Shown here piece after piece: positions 1-7,363 of a stretch of 64,000 bases of DNA. The stretch is from Rhodococcus rhodnii (GTDB lineage: Bacteria; Actinomycetota; Actinomycetes; Mycobacteriales; Pseudonocardiaceae). Made by a program: the position numbers and the translations under genes. The notes below the pieces were generated by a model. It made no database searches. It was not told the origin of the DNA and saw only the letters and a program-made list of their open reading frames with translations. Position 1 is the stretch's first letter. Every line of letters starts with the position of its first letter. Location: assembly GCA_000720375.1 (NCBI GenBank), contig JOAA01000008.1:246782-310781 (forward strand). Direction: 5' to 3'.

Positions 1-221
1 GCGACGACCGAAACGCTCACCAGAAGGCTGGAGAACAGGTAGCTGCCGAACCGGGCCTCGTCAAAGGCCTTCACGAAGTTCTCCCAGTGGATCCCGCCCT
101 GTCCGACCACTTCGGACCGCAACGCGGTGAAGAGGATGGACAGCATCGGATAGAGGGCGAAGATGGTGAAGACACCGAGGACAAGGTAGGTGCCGACGCG
201 CTCGAACCGGGAGACGGTCAC
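1..221 (-). CDS. Sugar ABC transporter permease, MalG type (partial, N-terminal part)
   Basis: This is the first 73 codons of a second inner-membrane permease; the rest lies beyond the left edge of the window. It starts with GTG at 219-221, overlapping the TGA of the upstream permease as GTGA, so the two are translationally coupled. The visible protein has a short charged N-terminus (SRFERVG), one long hydrophobic helix of about 20 residues reaching FTIFALYPML, and a soluble loop containing WENF, as in the N-terminus of MalG/LacG-type permeases of carbohydrate importers (CUT1). It would pair with the MalF-type permease encoded next to it and receive sugar from the lipoprotein encoded further upstream. 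No ATPase gene is visible; actinomycetes often use a shared MsiK-type ATPase, so absence here is not informative. Confidence 0.85.
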   Translation of the reverse strand, partial: MTVSRFERVGTYLVLGVFTIFALYPMLSILFTALRSEVVGQGGIHWENFVKAFDEARFGSYLFSSLLVSVSVV

Positions 222-1078
222 GTCCGCTCCCTTCCCGCGACCCGCGTGATCACATACGTCACCAGGAACGCCAAAGCCGTGATAACGACACCGATCGCGG
301 CGGCCGAGCCGACCTGTCCGGTGTGGAACGCACGTTGGTAGATCTCATACGCGGGCACGGTCGTCGAGCCGCCCGGCCCGCCCAACGGGGTCATCATGTA
401 GACCAAGTCGAACGTGCGCAGCGCGGCGATCACGGTCAGCGTCAGTGCCACCCCGATCTCCCCTCGCAACGCCGGCAGGATCACCGAACGGAACTCCCCC
501 GCCGGTCCGGCGCCGTCCAGCCGGGCGGCGTCGAACAGGTCGGCGGAGACCTTTCCGATCCCACCGAGGAACAAAACCATCGCGAGGCCAGTCTGCACCC
601 AGGTACCGACAATTCCGACCGCCAGCAGGGCCGTCGAGGAGTCACCGAGCCAGGCTTTCCCTTGTGTACCAAGGAGAAAATTCAATACGCCATCCGGCGC
701 GAAGATTCTTTGCCAGGCCACTGCCACCACGACCATAGCTATCACCTGTGGCAAGAACAGGACGGTCCTGAAGAACGGCAACCCACGTATACGCACCCTA
801 TGGAGTGCCGTCGCCAGTACGAGTCCTATGCAGACAGGCAGCACCGAGAAGAACAGGATCAGGACGGCCACATGCCCGAAAGCCGCGCCAGCCCCCTCCT
901 CGGCGAACATGTCCGCATAGTTGGACAGCCCTGCCCATGTCCCCAGTGACAGGCCGTCCCAGTCGAACAAGGACAGCCATCCGCTGTGCAGCAACGGAAA
1001 GAGCAGGAAGGCCGCGTAGACGAGCAGGGCGGGCAGGGCATAGAGGTACCCCACCCGCCTCGGTTCACCGACCGCCAC
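218..1078 (-). CDS. Sugar ABC transporter permease, MalF/UgpA type
   Basis: This 286-residue inner-membrane permease belongs to a CUT1-type carbohydrate importer. The N-terminus (GYLYALPALLVYAAFLLFPL) is the typical first helix after a short basic tail, and five further hydrophobic segments follow. The cytoplasmic loop that docks to the ATPase lies around residues 185-205 (DAARLDGAGPAGEF, the EAA-like loop with its conserved DGA-G pattern). The length is normal for the family. The ATG start lies 14 bases inside the end of the binding-protein gene, and the stop overlaps the GTG of the next permease, so binding protein, MalF-type and MalG-type permeases form one operon with the sugar kinase at its head. 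The substrate cannot be read from the permease; the neighbouring GH4 enzyme suggests a glucoside. Confidence 0.93.
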   Translation of the reverse strand: MAVGEPRRVGYLYALPALLVYAAFLLFPLLHSGWLSLFDWDGLSLGTWAGLSNYADMFAEEGAGAAFGHVAVLILFFSVLPVCIGLVLATALHRVRIRGLPFFRTVLFLPQVIAMVVVAVAWQRIFAPDGVLNFLLGTQGKAWLGDSSTALLAVGIVGTWVQTGLAMVLFLGGIGKVSADLFDAARLDGAGPAGEFRSVILPALRGEIGVALTLTVIAALRTFDLVYMMTPLGGPGGSTTVPAYEIYQRAFHTGQVGSAAAIGVVITALAFLVTYVITRVAGRERT

Positions 1079-2378
1079 GGCTCGACTCCAGGTCAGCCTG
1101 GAGCTTGCCGAGGAACGCCTCCACGTCCAGTTGCTTGGCCATCAGCTGCTCGACCGCGCCACCGACCACTTCGTACGCGTTCGGTGTCGCATAATCCAGA
1201 TACGGCACCATCTTCTGCGAAGTCGACGCCTCCTGCCACTTGTCGAGCACGTCCCGTTCCGGCCCTGAGCCTGGCTGCTGGGCAGCGTCGAGGACCGGCA
1301 GGTTTCCGCTGGAAGCGACGACCTTCATCGCGTCCTGGGTGGTGATGAAGTCGATGTACGCGGCAGCCGCGTCCGGATTGCGAGACTTGGAACTGATCGC
1401 CCACGGCAGCCCGGATCCGCCGGTCACGGTGCCACCAGGCGGCAGTATGAAGCCGACGTTGTCCTTCATCGCGTCCTTCAACGTCGCCAGGCTCCACGTT
1501 CCGTTGACGTGGAAAACGCCCTCGCCCGAGGCGAACTTCGCGGTCGCGTCATCACCTTTGAGACCGGCGAAACCCGTTGTCAGATAACCCTTGTAGACCC
1601 AGTCAGCGACCTGCCGCGCCGCTTGGCGGTTAGGCTCGGTCAGCCAGTTCGCGTCCGCCGTGCCAGTGGCCATTTTGGCCTCGTCAGCGGGATTGCTGAA
1701 CCGGTGCATGGCCAACGCGAGAAGGTACGGGCCCGCGCTCTTCTCCAGGTTGCCGATCTGCAGCGCGACCTGGCCCGCGGACTTGGCTTTCGCCAGCGCC
1801 GCGTCGAACTCTTCCCACGTCTTGGGCGGTTGCAGGCCGAGCTCGGTCAGTTTGGCCTTGTTGTACCAGATCCCGACCAGTTCACCGGTCTGTGGAACGC
1901 CGTAGAGCTTGCCCTGGCCAAGGACATCGCCGCTGTCCGGGTAGCTCGCGAGCTTGCGAACGGCCTCCGGGAAACGTTCCGTCCACTTGTAGGCAGTGGC
2001 ATAGGCGTCCACCGGACGCAGCAGCCCCGCCTTGACGAACGCGCCCAAGTCCTGTTTGCCGTTGTTGACCTGGGCGACATCCGGCGCGTCGTTGGCGGTC
2101 AGCCCCAGCTTGATCGTGCTGCGCAGATCGTCGAACGACCGGGCCACCCGGTTGATCTTGATGTTCGGGTACTTGGCCAGAAACCGCGCGTTCAGCTCCT
2201 TGATCTGGGCTTCCTGCGCGGGCCGGGTTTCCTGGTCCCAGATCGTCAATGTCACGTCACCAAGCGAGGCGACGTCGGTTTTCACTTCCCCTGCGGGTTG
2301 TTGAGCGGGTTTGTTCTCCGATCCTGGCGCGCACGCGGCAAGAACCACCGCGACGGCCGCGAGAGCCATCAGCCTCAA
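1065..2378 (-). CDS. Extracellular sugar-binding lipoprotein of ABC importer
   Basis: This is a solute-binding protein of the CUT1 family, anchored by a lipid on the outer face of the membrane. A hydrophobic stretch ends in a lipobox LAAC, after which a Gly/Ser/Pro-rich linker leads to the mature domain. Family signatures include LTIWDQ near the mature N-terminus, ELNARFLAKYPNIKI, GKLYGVPQ, and a C-terminal PWAISSKSRNPDAAAAYIDF stretch. The frame is open well upstream, but the upstream part is coding sequence of the kinase gene. I place the start at the TTG of a TTGA overlap with the kinase stop (2375-2378), preceded by GAGGA five to six bases upstream; the next in-frame ATG at 2369 is the alternative. 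Either start gives a lipoprotein signal. It delivers sugar to the two permeases encoded downstream. Confidence 0.9.
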   Translation of the reverse strand: MRLMALAAVAVVLAACAPGSENKPAQQPAGEVKTDVASLGDVTLTIWDQETRPAQEAQIKELNARFLAKYPNIKINRVARSFDDLRSTIKLGLTANDAPDVAQVNNGKQDLGAFVKAGLLRPVDAYATAYKWTERFPEAVRKLASYPDSGDVLGQGKLYGVPQTGELVGIWYNKAKLTELGLQPPKTWEEFDAALAKAKSAGQVALQIGNLEKSAGPYLLALAMHRFSNPADEAKMATGTADANWLTEPNRQAARQVADWVYKGYLTTGFAGLKGDDATAKFASGEGVFHVNGTWSLATLKDAMKDNVGFILPPGGTVTGGSGLPWAISSKSRNPDAAAAYIDFITTQDAMKVVASSGNLPVLDAAQQPGSGPERDVLDKWQEASTSQKMVPYLDYATPNAYEVVGGAVEQLMAKQLDVEAFLGKLQADLESSRGGR

Positions 2379-3424
2379 GAGATTCCTCGCAATCCGATGG
2401 TCGCGCTCGCTCGACGGACCTTGGTGTCGCCATGGCTGGGCAGCAGGTCGTTGAGGAACGTGTAGCCACGCAGCTCGCGTTCGTCCCGGCGGCCCACCAG
2501 CCGCCACCACGCCGCGATATCACCCCAGCCCGGCGCGGACTGCGAGCCGCCGAAATGTTGCACGGACAAGGCCGCACAGAGGTTTGCGAAATGCACCCGG
2601 TCGGCCAGCGGCCAACCGGCCAGCGTGCCGAGCACGAACCCGGCACCGAACACGTCACCGGCGCCAGTCGGGTCGAGTGCGGCCACGTTCAGGCCCTTGA
2701 CCTCGGCTTCTTCGCCCGTGCTCGCGTCGATGGCGTACGCGCCGTTGCCGCCCCTGGTGACCACGACGACGGGAACGATCTCCGCCAACGACTTCGCCGC
2801 GGCCTTCACGTCGTCGGACCTGGTGTAGCTGATCGCCTCGACACTGTTGGGCAAGAACACGTCATACCCGGCCAGCAGTTGCCTCAGCATGGACGGTTCC
2901 CAACGTTCCGTCGGATCCCAGCCCACGTCGGCGAAAAGCAGCGCACCCTGTTCTTTCGCCTTCTTCACCCACTGATCGGCGTGCAGATCGACGTGCACGA
3001 AACACGCCTTGGTCGCGGGCGGCGGATCGAGCAGCTCGTCGGCGCTGATCGGCGCCGCGTGGCCGTGCGTGACCATGCTGCGGTCCCTGTCGATCGCCAT
3101 GGACACGGTCAACGGCGAGTGCCAGCCGTAAAACCGCCTGGAATGGGTGAGATCCACTCCTTCCTGGTCGGCCAGCACGTCCCAGCAGAAGTCGCCGTAC
3201 GCGTCCTCGCCGAACGCCGCGGCGAGGCCGGTCCGCAACTGCAGCCGGCTCAGCGCGACGGCCAGGTTGGCGATTCCTCCCGGACTGGACCCCAGCCCGG
3301 TCGCCCAGACCTCGGTGCCAGGCTGCGGCAGGTGGTCGAGGCCAGTGAAGATGATATCGAGGAACACCGTCCCCGACAGGAGAATGTCCAGCTCAGGGCC
3401 CCCAGCCGCTGGATCGGTCGACAC
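2375..3424 (-). CDS. PfkB/ribokinase-family carbohydrate kinase
   Basis: This 349-residue cytoplasmic sugar kinase has both PfkB signatures. The N-terminal glycine-rich pattern is SSPGGIANLAVALSRL (about residues 47-62), and the C-terminal signature DPTGAGDVFGAGFVLG carries the GAGD anion hole and catalytic aspartate. The fold is a ribokinase with an N-terminal lid region (GTVFLDIIF). It opens an operon with the ABC importer genes, and its stop overlaps the start of the binding-protein gene. It is divergent from the DeoR regulator and the GH4 gene. This layout suggests that the imported sugar is phosphorylated here and then handled by the GH4 enzyme, or that the kinase phosphorylates a released moiety. 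The exact substrate is unknown; ribokinase, fructokinase and nucleoside kinase share these signatures. Confidence 0.88.
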   Translation of the reverse strand: MSTDPAAGGPELDILLSGTVFLDIIFTGLDHLPQPGTEVWATGLGSSPGGIANLAVALSRLQLRTGLAAAFGEDAYGDFCWDVLADQEGVDLTHSRRFYGWHSPLTVSMAIDRDRSMVTHGHAAPISADELLDPPPATKACFVHVDLHADQWVKKAKEQGALLFADVGWDPTERWEPSMLRQLLAGYDVFLPNSVEAISYTRSDDVKAAAKSLAEIVPVVVVTRGGNGAYAIDASTGEEAEVKGLNVAALDPTGAGDVFGAGFVLGTLAGWPLADRVHFANLCAALSVQHFGGSQSAPGWGDIAAWWRLVGRRDERELRGYTFLNDLLPSHGDTKVRRASATIGLRGIS

Positions 3425-3475
3425 CGTGCGCCTCCTTTCTCAATCCCGCGAGTCTGCACCCATCTGCAAAGAATT

Positions 3476-3500
3476 GACAAGTTGTCTGACGTAATCTGAC
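3476..3500. promoter_or_regulatory. Candidate operator in the kinase/DeoR divergent promoter region
   Basis: The 91-base gap between the divergent kinase and DeoR genes contains a perfect palindrome GACAAGTTGTC at 3476-3486. The hexamer TCTGAC follows twice, at 3485-3490 and 3495-3500, exactly one helical turn (10 bases) apart. A TTGACA at 3474-3479 could be a -35 element overlapping the palindrome. DeoR-family repressors commonly bind such repeats next to their own gene. Assignment to this DeoR protein is inference from position. Confidence 0.45.
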
Positions 3501-3515
3501 TGATATTGTTCACTT

Positions 3516-4268
3516 GTGCTCCCCCAGCGGCGTCACGCCGAGATCCTGCGCTGTCTGACTCAGGATGGGTCAGCGTCGGTGACCGCGCTGTGCGAACAGC
3601 TGGCCACCAGTCCGGCGACGATCCGCCGTGATCTGATCTGGCTTGAGCGCGAAGGAGTGCTGACCAGGGTGCACGGTGGCGCGGTGCTCGCACCGTCGCA
3701 CGAGCGCCCGTTCGACCGCGTGGCCAGCGAGGACTGCGGCGCCAAGGACGCGGTGGCCAAAGCGGCCGCGACGCTTGTGCAGGACAGGGAATCGGTCCTG
3801 CTGGACATCGGGACGACCACGCACAGACTGGCCGCGTACCTGCGCGGCCGCGAAATCACCGTGCTGACAAGCAATCTGGCGGTGTACGAGGAACTTGCCG
3901 ACGACAACGCGGTCGAACTGATCCTGCTCGGCGGAGTCGTGCGGCGCAATTACCGTTCCATGGTCGGGTTTTTGACCGAGGACGCGTTGCGGCAAGTCCG
4001 CGCGGACCGGGTTTTCCTTGGTGCGGCTGGAGTTCGTGACGACGGGTCGGTGATGGACGACACCGTGGTCGAGGTTCCGTTGAAGCGGGCCATGGTGGCC
4101 GCGGCCGATCAGGTCGTGCTGCTCGCCGATCGCGGCAAGTTCCCTGGTGGCGGGCTCGCTCGGATCTGCGGCCCGGAGGAGATCGACGTGCTGGTGACCA
4201 ACGCGGACGCGACCGGTCCGGGTGTGGATGCCATGCGAGAGGTGGGGGTTGAGGTGCTCAAGGCATGA
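3516..4268 (+). CDS. DeoR/GlpR-family transcriptional repressor
   Basis: This 250-residue regulator has the standard DeoR layout. An N-terminal winged helix-turn-helix (VTALCEQLATSPATIRRDLIWLEREGVLTRVHGGAV, about residues 20-56) is followed by a DeoRC sugar-phosphate sensor domain with the IGTT motif (LLDIGTTTHRLA), LTSNLAVYEEL, LLGG and the C-terminal LADRGKFPGGG. Such proteins usually repress a sugar operon and are released by a phosphorylated intermediate, which fits the kinase and GH4 neighbours. The GTG start at 3516 puts the HTH at the usual distance from the N-terminus. The gene overlaps the downstream GH4 gene by four bases (ATGA), so the two are co-transcribed. It is divergent from the kinase/ABC operon, which it probably also controls through the palindrome at about 3480. 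Confidence 0.92.
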   Translation: MLPQRRHAEILRCLTQDGSASVTALCEQLATSPATIRRDLIWLEREGVLTRVHGGAVLAPSHERPFDRVASEDCGAKDAVAKAAATLVQDRESVLLDIGTTTHRLAAYLRGREITVLTSNLAVYEELADDNAVELILLGGVVRRNYRSMVGFLTEDALRQVRADRVFLGAAGVRDDGSVMDDTVVEVPLKRAMVAAADQVVLLADRGKFPGGGLARICGPEEIDVLVTNADATGPGVDAMREVGVEVLKA

Positions 4269-5620
4269 AGCTGGTGATCCTTGGCGGTGGCGGGTTCCGG
4301 GTTCCGCTGGTGCACCAGAGCCTGCTGGCCGATCCGGACCGGCTGGTCGACGAGATCGTCCTGCAGGACGTGCTGGTCCCGCGGTTGACCGCGATCGGCG
4401 CGGTGCTCGACCAGCAGGCCCAGACCCAACAGGAACAGGGGGCCGCGTGGCGGCCGAAGATCCGGATGACGACCTCACTCGACGACGCGTTGTCCGGCGC
4501 GGACATGGTGTTCTCAGCGATCCGGGTCGGTGGTCTCGGCGGCCGCAGCCTGGACGAGCGGATACCGCTGAGGCACGGCCTGATGGGCCAGGAAACCGTT
4601 GGCCCAGGCGGAATCTGTTACGCACTGCGGACCGTCCCGGTGGCCATGGACATCGCCAGGCAGGTGGAGCACCGCGCGCCGGACGCGTGGGTCATCAACT
4701 TCACCAACCCGGCCGGGATCGTCACCGAGGCGATGTCCTCGGTGCTCGGCGACCGCGTGATCGGCATCTGCGACTCGCCGGTCGGCTTGTGCCGCAGGGT
4801 GGCCGCCGCCCTGGGAGTGTCCGAATCGGACGCGACGTTCGACTACGTCGGCCTGAACCACCTCGGCTGGCTGCGTAAGGTCATGGTGAACGGCCGTGAC
4901 GTGCTGCCGGGCCTGTTCGACGACGAGACCGTGTTGACCTCGTTCGAAGAGGGCAAACTCTTTGGCGCGCAATGGTTGCGGACGTTGCGGTCGGTACCGA
5001 ACGAGTACCTGCACTACTACTATTTCGCGCGGGAAACGCTGGAGCAGATGCGTGCCCAGGAGACCACTCGCGGCGAATTCCTCAAGGATCAGCAGAAGTC
5101 GTTCTACGAGCGGATCGGCGAGAACCCGCAGGCCGCACTGCAGGCCTGGCTGGAGACGCGATCAGAGCGGGAAAGCACGTACCTCGCCGAAGGCCGGGCG
5201 GTCGCCGGGATGACCGAGCGTGCCGCGTGCGACATGGACGGCGGCGGGTACGAGCAAGTGGCGCTGCGGCTGATGAACTCGATCACGCGCAATCGGCCCG
5301 ACCAGCTGATCCTCAACGTCCGCAACCGCGGAGTCGTTGCGGGACTGGGCAATTCGGTGGTCGAGGTGCCGTGTTTCGTGGACGGCAACGGACCACGGCC
5401 GATCGCGACCGGCCCCGTCGACCCGCACAGCCTCGGCCTGATGCTGCAGGTGAAGGGCTGCGAACAGGCCGCGATCCAGGCAGCTCGCACGCAGAACCGG
5501 ACGGACGCGTTGTTCGCGATGGCCACGCACCCGCTTGTCGACTCCGTGGCAGCCGCCGCGGCGACGCTCGACGGCTACGTGACGGCGTTTCCCGAGCTCA
5601 GCGCGTTCCGCGCACCTTGA
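4265..5620 (+). CDS. GH4 family 6-phospho-beta-glucosidase-like glycosidase
   Basis: This 451-residue glycosidase belongs to family 4, whose members use NAD+ and a divalent metal for a redox-elimination mechanism. The NAD-binding glycine loop is LGGGGFRVP at residues 6-14. NFTNPAGIVTEA (145-156), the metal-ligand cysteine in GICDSP (C169), and the histidine in NHLGW (H199) are in place, and MDGGGYEQVALRLM matches the 6-phospho-beta-glucosidase subgroup. It hydrolyses phosphorylated beta-glucosides in the cytoplasm. Family members normally act on PTS-imported sugars; here the importer is an ABC system and a PfkB kinase is encoded alongside, so the substrate may be phosphorylated after import or may not be phosphorylated at all. 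The gene overlaps the DeoR gene by ATGA. Confidence 0.88.
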   Translation: MKLVILGGGGFRVPLVHQSLLADPDRLVDEIVLQDVLVPRLTAIGAVLDQQAQTQQEQGAAWRPKIRMTTSLDDALSGADMVFSAIRVGGLGGRSLDERIPLRHGLMGQETVGPGGICYALRTVPVAMDIARQVEHRAPDAWVINFTNPAGIVTEAMSSVLGDRVIGICDSPVGLCRRVAAALGVSESDATFDYVGLNHLGWLRKVMVNGRDVLPGLFDDETVLTSFEEGKLFGAQWLRTLRSVPNEYLHYYYFARETLEQMRAQETTRGEFLKDQQKSFYERIGENPQAALQAWLETRSERESTYLAEGRAVAGMTERAACDMDGGGYEQVALRLMNSITRNRPDQLILNVRNRGVVAGLGNSVVEVPCFVDGNGPRPIATGPVDPHSLGLMLQVKGCEQAAIQAARTQNRTDALFAMATHPLVDSVAAAAATLDGYVTAFPELSAFRAP

Positions 5621-5671
5621 GCCGCCCGAAGGTGCATTGGCGTCCCCGGCTGAGCGTGAGAGCCTGCTGAG

Positions 5672-6106
5672 GTGCCGAGCGACTTTGTGATCAAAACGGG
5701 GGACATGGTCCAGATCACCATCCCGCCCCCGGTGATCGTGCCGGCCATCCAAGCTCCCGTGCCGCTCAAAGGTTCGAGCACGGATGTCCAGGTCAACGGC
5801 CAGTTCGTCTGCCTGCAGGGTGACGAGCTGCCGCAGTCGCTGCGCGGGCCTTTGCCTTACACGGCACCGCCTTTCGTGACGCCGGGGACCGGCATGCTGA
5901 CGCTCACACTGATGCCGTCGAACCTGACGATCCAGTCGCAGAACGGCCCGAAGATCCTGATCAAAGGTCAGACGTTCAAGGCCACGTTCACCGTGCAGTC
6001 CCCCGCGATGCAGCCGACCCCGGGCGGTCCCGTCCCGGACGCGCTCATGGTCAAAACCGGAACGGCCCAGTTCATCACCACCAACACCACGGTCTACGCG
6101 GGCTAG
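5672..6106 (+). CDS. PAAR-like small protein, function unknown
   Basis: This is a 144-residue beta-rich protein without signal peptide or membrane segment. The segment SSTDVQVNGQFVCLQGDELP (about residues 37-56) resembles the PAAR-type pattern in which an NG-x-PV turn is followed by GD. A second half, with GPKILIKGQTFKATFTVQSP, repeats the same idea, ending in VKTGTAQFITTNTTV. PAAR proteins cap the spikes of type VI and extracellular contractile injection systems, and this type of protein also occurs on its own. No sheath, tube, baseplate or VgrG gene lies nearby, so a role in an injection system is only a possibility. The GTG start at 5672 is used; only a weak purine-rich stretch precedes it. 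The gene is convergent with the arginase-like gene, the stops sharing CTAG. Confidence 0.6.
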   Translation: MPSDFVIKTGDMVQITIPPPVIVPAIQAPVPLKGSSTDVQVNGQFVCLQGDELPQSLRGPLPYTAPPFVTPGTGMLTLTLMPSNLTIQSQNGPKILIKGQTFKATFTVQSPAMQPTPGGPVPDALMVKTGTAQFITTNTTVYAG

Positions 6107-6846
6107 CCGACCAACTCGCCCACGAGCTCGGCACGGGTGCTTTCCAGTTCATCCGCGGGATCCCACGGGCACGCGATGTCCATCGCGACCACCCGGCCAG
6201 TCGCCTTGACCGCACGCAACGCCTCGAGCACCGCCTTCTTGGACGGCCCGTTGCCGACCGGGAAGCGCAGCCGGGGTACTTCGCCCGCGTCGATCACGTC
6301 CGCGTCGACGTGCACGATCAGCGGACCGTCCGGCAGTTCGACGTGGTCGACCGGGCAGCGCTTCACCTGGGACGCCCGGAGGTACTCGGCTTCCGCCGGA
6401 TCGAGGTCCCGCGCGTCGACGAGCACTGCGCGGTTCTCCGGCAACGGCCGGAATCCGAGCTTCTCGCCGAACAGGTCGTAGTTCGCGCCGAGCAGGAACC
6501 GCAAAGACATCCCGCCAAGGTAACCAGAGCTGGAGGACTCGACCGTGTGCACGTCGCCGTGCGCGTCGAACCACACGACAGCCGGGTCGATGCCTGCGCG
6601 TTGCAGTCCGGTGAGGACACCCATGGACACCAGGCAGTCTCCGGACAGGACCACAGGCGTGGAACCTCGTTTCACGTCCGCTTCGACCTCGTCGGCGACA
6701 TCGGCGAACAAGGCCGTCAGCCTGTGCACGAGGTCGCCTTCGGGCAGTGCCGGAGTCACCGGGTGGATCTGTGCTTCGGAGCGCACCGGAATGCTCGAGT
6801 CGGGTTGGCGCTCGTCGTGGTGGTACGGCACGTAGACAATCCCCAT
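6103..6846 (-). CDS. Arginase/agmatinase (ureohydrolase) family protein with a Cys at the first metal position
   Basis: This 247-residue ureohydrolase-fold protein has most of the binuclear manganese site. The second motif FDAHGD (D94, H96, D98) and the third motif VDADVID are intact. The first motif, normally GGDH, reads SGDC (C71), so one canonical histidine ligand is a cysteine. The family hydrolyses guanidino compounds (arginine, agmatine, formiminoglutamate, guanidinobutyrate) to release urea or formamide; the substrate here cannot be named. At 247 residues it is shorter than typical arginases (about 300). The region upstream is informative: nine bases before its start lies a second, relic stop codon of the LysR gene, so the gene was probably once directly downstream of that regulator before a toxin-antitoxin cassette was inserted. 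Confidence 0.75.
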   Translation of the reverse strand: MGIVYVPYHHDERQPDSSIPVRSEAQIHPVTPALPEGDLVHRLTALFADVADEVEADVKRGSTPVVLSGDCLVSMGVLTGLQRAGIDPAVVWFDAHGDVHTVESSSSGYLGGMSLRFLLGANYDLFGEKLGFRPLPENRAVLVDARDLDPAEAEYLRASQVKRCPVDHVELPDGPLIVHVDADVIDAGEVPRLRFPVGNGPSKKAVLEALRAVKATGRVVAMDIACPWDPADELESTRAELVGELVG

Positions 6847-6862
6847 TCCCGCACCCTAAAGC

Positions 6863-6891
6863 GTTGCGACGTGCTCCATGAGCACTTCGCT
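6863..6891. repeat. Left copy of 29-bp direct repeat with internal 25-bp palindrome
   Basis: This is identical over 29 bases to 8089-8117. It contains an imperfect palindrome at 6866-6890: two 11-base arms (GCGACGTGCTC and GAGCACTTCGC, ten of eleven pairs complementary) around a CAT spacer. Read on the minus strand it encodes SEVLMEHVA and is followed by Thr-Leu-stop (stop at 6856-6858), a relic of the LysR 3' end. Confidence 0.9.
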
Positions 6892-6892
6892 C

Positions 6893-7327
6893 CTACCGCC
6901 TACGAGTCACCAGTTCCCGCGCGCGTTGCACTAGATCGCCGAGCTCGGGCTCCTCCCAGATCGGAGGCAAGGCATCGCCACCACAGCAAGGTGGTTTGCT
7001 TCGTCCTGTTGCTGGAGGAGTAGTGACTCCAGCGAGGTCGTACAGCATCGTGTAGACGTCGATGCCTGGGTCGTTGCGATCGTGTGGTGCTACAAGCAGG
7101 ATCACTGCAGTGTCGGAGTCGCGGAACGCGACCACGACGCGCCAAGCGCCATGAAAATGCCTGACACATAGCCGTTCGACAGTATCCCCTGTCAGCCGGT
7201 AGGCCAGCGCCGCACACCCGTTGACAGTGAGGTGGTTGAGAAACTCATTGAACTTGCTCTTCACTCTGCCTCTGAGCGAGGCAATCTGTTGGGCGGCAAG
7301 TCTGGTGGTTTCAACCTGGACTGTCAC
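6893..7327 (-). CDS. RelE/HigB-superfamily toxin-like protein
   Basis: This 144-residue protein looks like a RelE/ParE/HigB-type ribonuclease toxin. It has an N-terminal helix pair (QQIASLRGRVKSKFNEFLNHL), then a beta-sheet core with YRLTGDTVERLCVRHFHGAWRVVVAFRD and VILLVAPHDR, the usual order for these small toxins. Toxins of this group cleave mRNA on the ribosome and are neutralised by an antitoxin encoded beside them. A C-terminal extension of about 45 residues with a CC pair is longer than in typical RelE proteins. It lies 36 bases downstream of the DNA-binding partner gene, antitoxin first, and ends one base from the left cassette repeat. No activity can be confirmed from sequence alone; a stand-alone housekeeping role is unlikely. 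Confidence 0.7.
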   Translation of the reverse strand: MTVQVETTRLAAQQIASLRGRVKSKFNEFLNHLTVNGCAALAYRLTGDTVERLCVRHFHGAWRVVVAFRDSDTAVILLVAPHDRNDPGIDVYTMLYDLAGVTTPPATGRSKPPCCGGDALPPIWEEPELGDLVQRARELVTRRR

Positions 7328-7363
7328 TCATCAAATGTTGTCACGCTCGTCAGTATTACTTGG

